This document shows, one piece after another, positions 57,205-64,000 of a stretch of 64,000 nt of DNA (position 1 is the stretch's first letter; each line of letters starts with the position of its first letter). The position numbers and the translations under genes were made by a program. The notes below the pieces were generated by a model. It was not told the DNA's origin and searched no databases. It saw only the letters and a program-made list of their open reading frames with translations. The DNA comes from Larix kaempferi (lineage: Eukaryota; Streptophyta; Pinopsida; Pinales; Pinaceae): positions 16,492,001 through 16,556,000 of the forward strand of contig BSBM01000260.1 of NCBI GenBank assembly GCA_027924585.1, read 5' to 3'.

Positions 57205-57304
57205 TGTCATTTCTATATTTCATTTTTGTAATGATGCACTTTATTGCAAGGTCAATGTAGATATGTGGATTGAAATTAATTTCCCATCAACTAGATTTAG
57301 CTAA
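57205..57304. repeat. long direct repeat flanking LINE-C (left copy)
   Basis: About 68 bases from AAGTTGTCATTTC to GTAGATATGTGGATT recur at 59149-59215 on the other side of LINE-C with about nine changes. Between this and LINE-C, 57271-57304 repeats the host segment at 57168-57203 (CAACTAGATTTAGCTAA). Confidence 0.75.
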
Positions 57305-59148
57305 AGGCAGAGCTTGTCATGGCCCAAATCTAAAGGAGGATGGGGAGTGAAGAATCTCGAATGCTTTAACTTGTCCATGAGGATGAAAAATTTGTGGAGG
57401 GATTTGGTGGATGGGGGGATTTGGAGCTGTGTCATCCAGTCGAAATACCTGAAAACTTTCTCTATGTTATAGTGGTTATGCAAGCCGATTTTAACTTATT
57501 ATCAAGCATCTGCGGTCTGGTGCAGTCTCATTAGCACTTTTCAATATATTGGTCCACGGCTTAAGTGGAAGGTGGGCAGGGGCACATAACTTTTCATCGG
57601 CATTGACCCCTTCATCGGTGGTGATGATGCTTATTTTCTCTCTACCGGATTGATTGAGGAACTTCATGAAAGAAATATTGTGGTCCTTGATCAGGTCTAC
57701 CAGATGAGTTCAAATTCTGTTAAATCCTGTTGGATTTCTACCAAGGATATTAATCTTCCTGCACAATGGGCTCCCGTGTGGGATAATTACATTGAACAAT
57801 TAACCTTTGCGGGCATTCACTTAACAAATTCCTTTGATAATATTATATGGGATGGCCCGGATTCTAATGGGGTTATTACTGTAGCTCAGGTTAATAAGAT
57901 GGTTCTACCTAACTAATCTACACCACCGGAGTATCTTTGGTGGCACTCTAAGTTGTGGAGCTAGAAAATTCCGTTAAAGCTAAAATGCTTTATGTGGCTG
58001 TGTCTTTAGGATAAAATCCTTACTTGGGAAAATTTGCAAAAAAGAGGGTATCAAGGACCGAGTTTTTGTTCACTTTGCAGTTCTGATTGCAAAGACATCC
58101 ACCATCTTTTTGTTCACTGCAACTTTTTTAAGGAAGTCTAGAACGAATTAAAGCACTGGTTAATTGCACTGGAGGATTGGAAAGGCGACTACATCAATGA
58201 TTGTTTTCACAATTGGACTCGTTATTGTGGCTCTTACAGAACACTCCCTATGTTCACGATTGCTAGCATTTGGAGGGCACGGAATGAATGTATTTTTGAA
58301 AATATCTCCCCTTTGGTCTCTGGCACATGCAAAAGGATCCTGGTTTTATTGAGTAGTTATCCCATGATGTAATACGTAAGAAGGGTAGGCCTGTCATTTA
58401 CCTAGTTATTGACAGTGAAATCGTTTGCAATTATTTTGATGGGGCTTCGAAACAAGGATTGTGTGGAGCAGGTGTGATCTTCTACCTACGAAGGAATCCC
58501 ATTATTTGTATTAAAATGGGTATTGGCAAAGGGGATTGCTTAAAAGCGAAGCTCTTAGCGGCCTGTTATGTTTTATGGTTTGCTTTCATAAGGGGTTATA
58601 TTACTTTGTCCATCTTTGGAGATTCCTAGGTTGTTGGTGATTGGTTCAATGGAAAGTGCGAAATTGACGTCATGTTACTGGATCCTTGGCTTAAGGATGT
58701 GGAATGTTTAAGGGCTTCCTTCGCACAAATCTGTTGTAAGCATATATACCGAGAAGCAAATATGGAGGCTGATAGGTTATCAAAGGAAGCAATTGGCTCT
58801 ATGGATGGGTACCTTTATTATGTTGAATATATGGACAACATTGTTGTCAATCATGGCACAATGAGGGCCTTATAATGGATGCGGTCCATTGTATTTTGCT
58901 TTTTTCAATGCTTTGTATTTTGTCACTCATGGTTTGTGTTGTTGTGGCATATGCTCGGAGTACTTTCTGACATTGGTGATGGCACTATAGCTCCTCAATT
59001 TTATTTTGGTCTAGATGGTTTCCTAGTCACCTAAGTACTTATCCTGAATTGTATTAGATGAACCATGTTACTTACGAACACAATGATGTAACTTTGATTT
59101 TCTTATTGAAAATAACAAGTTATGTTTTTTTTTTTTCTCTCTAAAAAA
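57301..59148 (+). pseudogene. LINE-C, 5'-truncated ORF2 with zf-RVT and RNase H
   Basis: Plus strand, frame broken several times. WPKSKGGWGVKNLECFNLSM begins the segment after RT. GLIEELHERNIVVLDQVYQM and NIIWDGPDSNGVITV precede the zinc-binding zf-RVT region IPLKLKCFMWLCL, FCSLCSSDCKDIHHLFVHC. The RNase H is at 58435-58860: YFDGASKQGLCGAGVIF, KAKLLAACYVLW, IFGDS, HIYREANMEADRLSKEA. The 3' untranslated part ends near 59148 after AACAAGTTATG and a T-rich run. Endonuclease and RT are missing, the usual result of incomplete target-primed reverse transcription. Confidence 0.85.
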
Positions 59149-59290
59149 AGTTATCATTTCCATGTTTCATTTTTGTAATGATGCACTTTATTGAAAGGCA
59201 AATGTAGATATGTAGATTCATTTGCTTAAAGTGAATAACAAAAGATATGAAGATTCATTTGCTTAAAGTGAATAACACAAGATATGAAAA
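59149..59290. repeat. right flanking repeat of LINE-C and a 2-copy tandem unit
   Basis: 59149-59215 is the right copy of the flanking repeat. It is followed by two copies of a 37-base unit, ATTCATTTGCTTAAAGTGAA..., at 59217 and 59254. Confidence 0.7.
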
Positions 59291-59904
59291 TAACAAAAGT
59301 TATGAAATAAATCAAATTTATATATAGTAATGTCGAGAATATGTAGTTGAAGTTGAAAATAATATAAGATAAATAAAATTTATATATATTCATTATATTA
59401 CGAATATATTTTTAACTTCAAATTTAAAGGAACCAATATATATATATATCAAATTCAACATCGATTAAATTTTCCATTCAATTTGATGCTATCTGAAATT
59501 CATAAAAGTCAAGTTAATTTTAAAAAATGGTTATTTGTGAGTGTGACTTGTTTCCAATCATAAATGTTTCCATTATAGAACTTATATAAACACTCTTGGG
59601 AAATTCTAGAAAAGTTTTAAGTATAATTTTTCAAACTTATATGTATATGTTTTATGGTATGTATTCATTTTTTTTAATGTTATTTTCATAAAATAAAATA
59701 AAATTTTATTATTTTTCAATTACACATGAGTGAGAAAGAAAAAAACATAAATAATAAAATAGTCTAAATTTTTTTTACAGGATTTAATGAACTTTCATAT
59801 TTCTATAACAATGATAATAATAAGCCTCAACAATTTCAAATTTGATAATACATATAATACAATGGAAATTTCAAATTTCCAAAAACCTTTGAGAGGTTAT
59901 GTCC

Positions 59905-60190
59905 TCAATCAAATGTTATTAAATCTTGGATCTTTGAAAGTATTTTTATAAGTACTCTCTTTAAATCTTTTTACCTTAACAATATTGTTTAGACCCTTTA
60001 AAGTTGTTATTAAATATTGGATCTTTGAAAATACTTTTATAAGTAGTTTCTTTAAATTGTTTTAATTTAACAAAATATTGTTAAGATTTTTGAAAGTAAT
60101 TTTATAAGTATTCTTTTTAAATATTTTTACCTTAAAATGATTGTTTAGAACTTTGAAAGTACTTTTATAAGTAGTCTCTTTAAATAAGGT
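59905..60190. repeat. tandem repeat, about four degenerate copies
   Basis: A unit containing CTTTGAAAGTA, TTTTATAAGTA, CTCTTTAAAT and a TATTGTTTAGA segment recurs about every 60-85 bases. No coding meaning is seen. Confidence 0.75.
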
Positions 60191-60255
60191 TGTTTAATTT
60201 AGATTTAAAACATGTAAAAATTATTAAAGTTTATTAATAATTTGCATGTATTAAG

Positions 60256-61682
60256 CGTCACGGGCTTGGCACACACCCACTTTACTGTGGTATGCCAAGT
60301 CATGCGGCACTGCCTGAGGGCTTGGCTAACTCGGGCACACTCCGAAAGACTACGCTTCCACCTATTGCAAACAAGTAAACACAACACTTATTATCAGCAA
60401 CACACTTGTTCCTACTTACATTTGTTACTTAGACATGTTATATTGAGTTAACGCAGCATTCCATACTTAGTCATTTTCACAAGTAAGACATGCACCATGC
60501 AACGTAAACAGAACAACACAATATAGAGTGGCAAGAGACCCAACCGGGCTCTCCGCAAGCTTTGTATAAAGTTGGCAAGTTTACAATAGAATTACAAGAT
60601 TACATAGAGATGGAGGTACCCAAACTGGAAGCATTCCCTGTGTGGACGCCAATCAGCCTCAATCGCAGAAACTCCAAATTCTATTACATACAATAAACTA
60701 GCAAGAAGCCCAAAAACCAAAAGACTATCTCCTAGTTGAACATGATCTGCACTTGCAGCCTGCCAGCTGCTGCGGATGCCCATAACTTTGGTTGCCTGCC
60801 TTAGAGCCTTTGCTTCCTTGCCTTTCCCAACTGCCTTCAAGCTACTTTTGTTTTGAGACTTAGCCGTGTATTTATAGTCGTCTCTTGGTCCATGCCTTGG
60901 TCGACGCCCTCCTCGCTGACACTCATTCTATGGTTCGTTTTCCAACCACTTGGTCCACATGCCAACCGTTTTGGTCATCTCGCCCACATATCCGACGATG
61001 CCACTGCCCAAGTCTTGGATGCACCCCACTAACCGACGCCCACTTGGTTTCTTGGTTTATGCTAGACGTGCCTATCTGAAATACCAATGTGCCCCTTTGT
61101 CGGTCCACTTGGTAACCGCCTTGTTGATCTACGCCCCCTCGGGCCGACCAACACCCTTGCTCTTTGGTCCACATTTGCCTAAGCTCCCAAGTTGATTTGG
61201 GGTGTTGGTCATGCTTCTGCGTCCAAAGGCTTCCACGTGAAGTCTCAGCGACCGAGCTTGCCATGCATCGGTGCCTTAGTGTGGGCGCGCACCCCTATCG
61301 TGTTCCCCATGTGTCGGGCTTCCAACCCAAGTTTGTCAAGGAGCTTCCAACCCTAGTTCGTCAGTCGAGCTTCCATCCCTGGTTCCTCAGTCGAGCTTCC
61401 ATCTCGAGTTGAAGTCCTGCTGAACTGCTATGCCAACCGCATTGTGTTGACGTGCTCCCCAATGGGTGATAACTTGCCAAGCCTTTGGGCGACTTGCTTG
61501 TGGGTCATGCACCCGTGCCGTGGTCACATGCCCTCTTGTATGATAATGGGCTTCCACAAGGCAGACCAACACTTAGGATTTTTGGCTAAGTGTCCTACCA
61601 TCCTGCGGACCCGAGCGGCTCCCAAGTCTGGTTCCTTAGACAAGTGAGGCGTGGCTAGTGCCAGGGCATCAAGGCCGTTACA
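60256..61682 (-). mobile_element. GC-rich solo LTR (about 1.43 kb)
   Basis: A GC-rich island stands out from AT-rich flanks. It ends GGCCGTTACA on the plus strand, so the minus strand begins TGTAACGGCC; the other end reads CGTCACGGGC, the near inverse if the first C was T. Flanks TTAAG (60251-60255) and CTAAG (61683-61687) are a possible 5-bp target duplication with one change. A minus-strand TATAAATA at 60876-60869 is a plausible U3 TATA box. No coding domain, PBS or second LTR is present. Confidence 0.6.
60869..60876 (-). promoter_or_regulatory. TATA box of the solo LTR
   Basis: TATAAATA on the minus strand within the LTR, in a position that would divide a 0.8-kb U3 from a 0.6-kb R-U5. Inferred from sequence only. 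Confidence 0.45.
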
Positions 61683-61687
61683 CTAAG

Positions 61688-64000
61688 AGCCCTTAGAGTC
61701 CATTAACAATTTTTTATGATTTAAACATTGAAAATGAACAAGTTCAAAATACTTCTTCATTAATATTTATTTTTTATTTTTTAAATAAGAGGTGAATGGT
61801 CCTTCTATAATTAATTAGCTCAGTAAAACAAGATACAGTTTTGAGAGTACAAAATGCCTTATCTCCTTCCTTTGGGAGAGACCAAGATATAGAATAGAGT
61901 CTAACTTATGATGATACTCATGATGGTCTTGAAGTCAATTATTAAAAAAATTGAAAATAGTATTTCTATACTATATCGAAAACTAGAGCTAGAATATCCT
62001 AAGACTAGAGAGTTAACAAGGATTGTACCAAAAAATCCCAACTGGGCTCGGTAGCATAAAAACCTAGAAATTCTGTTATGTCAAACAATGATTTCATGGT
62101 GCTTCCTCTAGGTTGTCATCGACAAAGATGGGTGCTTAAGTTTCAAACCTCCCAACATAACAACTCCTCGAGTCCTCTCAACATCCAACCGCTTCCCAGT
62201 TATGCAGTCATTTCCTTCCATTATGGCATTCAGCCTGCGTTGCTCCTACAAGACCTCCATCTTCTACATGATAATTCCAATGATTGAGTTATGTTCCTCT
62301 ATTACTCGTTGCATCAAAGTCTTCGAGACCCAATGCAACACCACCAAACGCTCATAGAGCATTACTCTGCTTTCATGTCCCCAAGGTTCTAAATCCAGTC
62401 GACCAAGGGGTTCAATGAACTTGCCTCCTGGAGCATTGGATTGCCTTGTATCAGGTCCTTGGTGAATTTCCCATCATATATTTCATTTGCATCTCCCTCA
62501 CATGTGCTGGTCATTGGTGCAAGGGGTCGAGTGTCATGTCCCAAAATTTTGCATTGGGTCACAATGGCCTAAGCCCCTTGGCCATACTCATGATAGTTTG
62601 TCAAATTGATGCTAAGGGTCAAATATTTGCCAAGAATGATGTCCAAATTAATAATAATGTGAAATTAGATCCAAATGGACAAGGTGGGTCACATTAAGAT
62701 AAATTCCCAATTCAAAGTTTGTAATATACCCATCCAAATGAACTATAATGGAGGGAAATTACTAGTTCCCCAGGTTGGGGGTGGAAGCATTAAAAGTTGG
62801 AATAAGGGAGATACAAGACCCAAAGTGACCTTAGAATTAAAAATTCACATTAAATGGTTAGATTAAATAATAATACAAAGAAAATAACGTGGCTTTGGAC
62901 TATGAGGACACATAAGAAGTCGTGGGACCCATTTGTGGGAAGATTCCCCACTACACTTGGCATGATTCTCACCCATTCGAATCCAATGTGGAGTCTAATG
63001 ATCTTGTGGAGTTGGAAGGTCAATATACTTGGCATGACTCAATGAAGGTCGAATTGGAGTGGAAGAGTAACTCCCATGGAAGAGGAAGAGGCATTTTGGA
63101 GCTAGTGTGACACTTGGACTAGATTCCCTATCTCTATGACAACAATGATGAAGATGCTGTGACACCTATGACACAAATCAGACCTGAATGCTAACATCTG
63201 ATATATATGACATGTTAGGGCTAAAATAGCCTCCAAAAGGGATCTCAAGGGAGTTAGGGAAGCCAAAGAGACACCTATTCGAATTTGGTGGAGGAGGAGG
63301 CTAGAATTGGAGGGACAAATGGCACACATTGGAATCTCTTCCCAACTTGAGTTGGCATGAATATCTTGGAAGGAATTCAACCCATGGAGGACCTTAGAAG
63401 TTTATAAAATACGATAACAAAGAAGGATGGTGGCTTTTGATCATTTTCAGAATTTGCATTTGAGAGGAGAGCTAGTGGAGTGCTACTCTACTTGCCTTAA
63501 CACCAATTTCGAGGGTGAAAGATTCCTATCCTAGTTGGTAATTGGAAAGGCCATTCAAACCTTTAATTTGGAAATTTAATGGATTAATATGTTGTAGGTT
63601 CAAGCTATAGGGTAGCTCATGGTCACTTCTAGTTCATCTTGTTTCTCCAACCATTTCAAGTTTTCTCAGCATTTTCATTATCCTTGAGGAATTGCGCACT
63701 TGGTGAGCTATTTTTTTCTTTGGGGGAGCTTATAATGCCCCATTCTTTTATAATATGATGTAAATTCATTGTTCTTCATATTCAGAATATCTTCAGGTCA
63801 ATATTCCAAGTGGAACTTTGTAAATCTGATCATTAATGAAAAAATGGTGCCATTTTCCCCACTATGTTGATGTATGCCAATGATATGTTGTTATATTCAA
63901 ATGGACCAGTCAAATACTGATGATTTAATGATGTATGGATTGTTAATAACCTTTTATACAAGTTTCATATTTAGTGCATAAGCTTTTGGAGTCATATTAT
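61688..64000. other. no gene recognised
   Basis: Only short frames occur. A TGTCATGTCCC...GTGTGACA block (62532-63112) has LTR-like inverted ends and GGGGGAGCTTATAATGCCCC at 63722 looks like a purine tract and LTR start, so decayed Gypsy pieces are likely. No target duplication or coding domain supports exact limits. Confidence 0.4.

Noticed and set aside
62532-63112. Possible LTR with TGTCA...TGACA ends
   Set aside because: Flanking pentamers TCGAG and CTTGG do not match and no PBS or partner LTR was found.

Overview
This is a stretch of plant nuclear DNA made almost entirely of dead retrotransposons. The evidence is direct: plant-type Ty1/copia and Ty3/gypsy elements with initiator-tRNA-Met or GGCGACTCC-type primer binding sites, plant LINEs whose ORF1 has a DUF4283-like domain and a CCHC knuckle and whose ORF2 ends in an RNase H, and decayed fragments of two eukaryotic genes (HSP70, SEC24). 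No intact host gene, tRNA, rRNA, CRISPR array or bacterial operon is visible. The old, nested insertions fit a large, repeat-rich seed-plant genome, possibly a gymnosperm, but the sequence does not prove the species.

Layout. 1-1875: 5' part of a minus-strand LINE (LINE-A: ORF1 with two stops, then an open ORF2 endonuclease start running off the edge). 2369-21398: a three-level nest. The ORF1 of a second LINE (LINE-B) is split by a minus-strand Copia element (Copia-A, 3474-21286, target duplication AGAAG/AGAAT). The 5' LTR of Copia-A is split by a 13.0-kb minus-strand Gypsy element of Tat type (8242-21241, target duplication TGCAT, 941-bp LTRs about 97% identical). The Gypsy element has gag, protease, integrase and a downstream archaeal-type RNase H. 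It has lost reverse transcriptase and carries an antisense two-exon plant-mobile-domain-like gene. 21399-26098: AT-rich DNA without recognisable genes. 26104-33338: an LTR element (target duplication TGGAT) whose LTRs, PBS and PPT point to the minus strand but which holds rearranged plus-strand Gypsy gag-protease-RT pieces. 33745-34002: HSP70 fragment. 34130-36215: degenerate repeats and an ATTGTAA-type array.

36332-50795: a Copia element (Copia-B, target duplication TAAAC). A tandem segmental duplication (39311-46317 and 46318-55491) has copied part of this element together with neighbouring DNA. That neighbour contains an unrecognised, apparently multi-exon minus-strand gene and a plus-strand LINE remnant in which endonuclease is joined almost directly to RNase H. 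56881-57066: SEC24 fragment. 57301-59148: 3' half of a plus-strand LINE. 59905-60190: tandem repeats. 60256-61682: GC-rich solo LTR. 61688-64000: nothing firmly recognised.

The genes do not form a working pathway. What can be read here is a history of insertion, nesting, duplication and decay. The most unusual features are the intron-bearing antisense gene inside the Gypsy element, the palindromic Copia LTR, the duplicated unknown multi-exon gene, and the permuted antisense Gypsy core.
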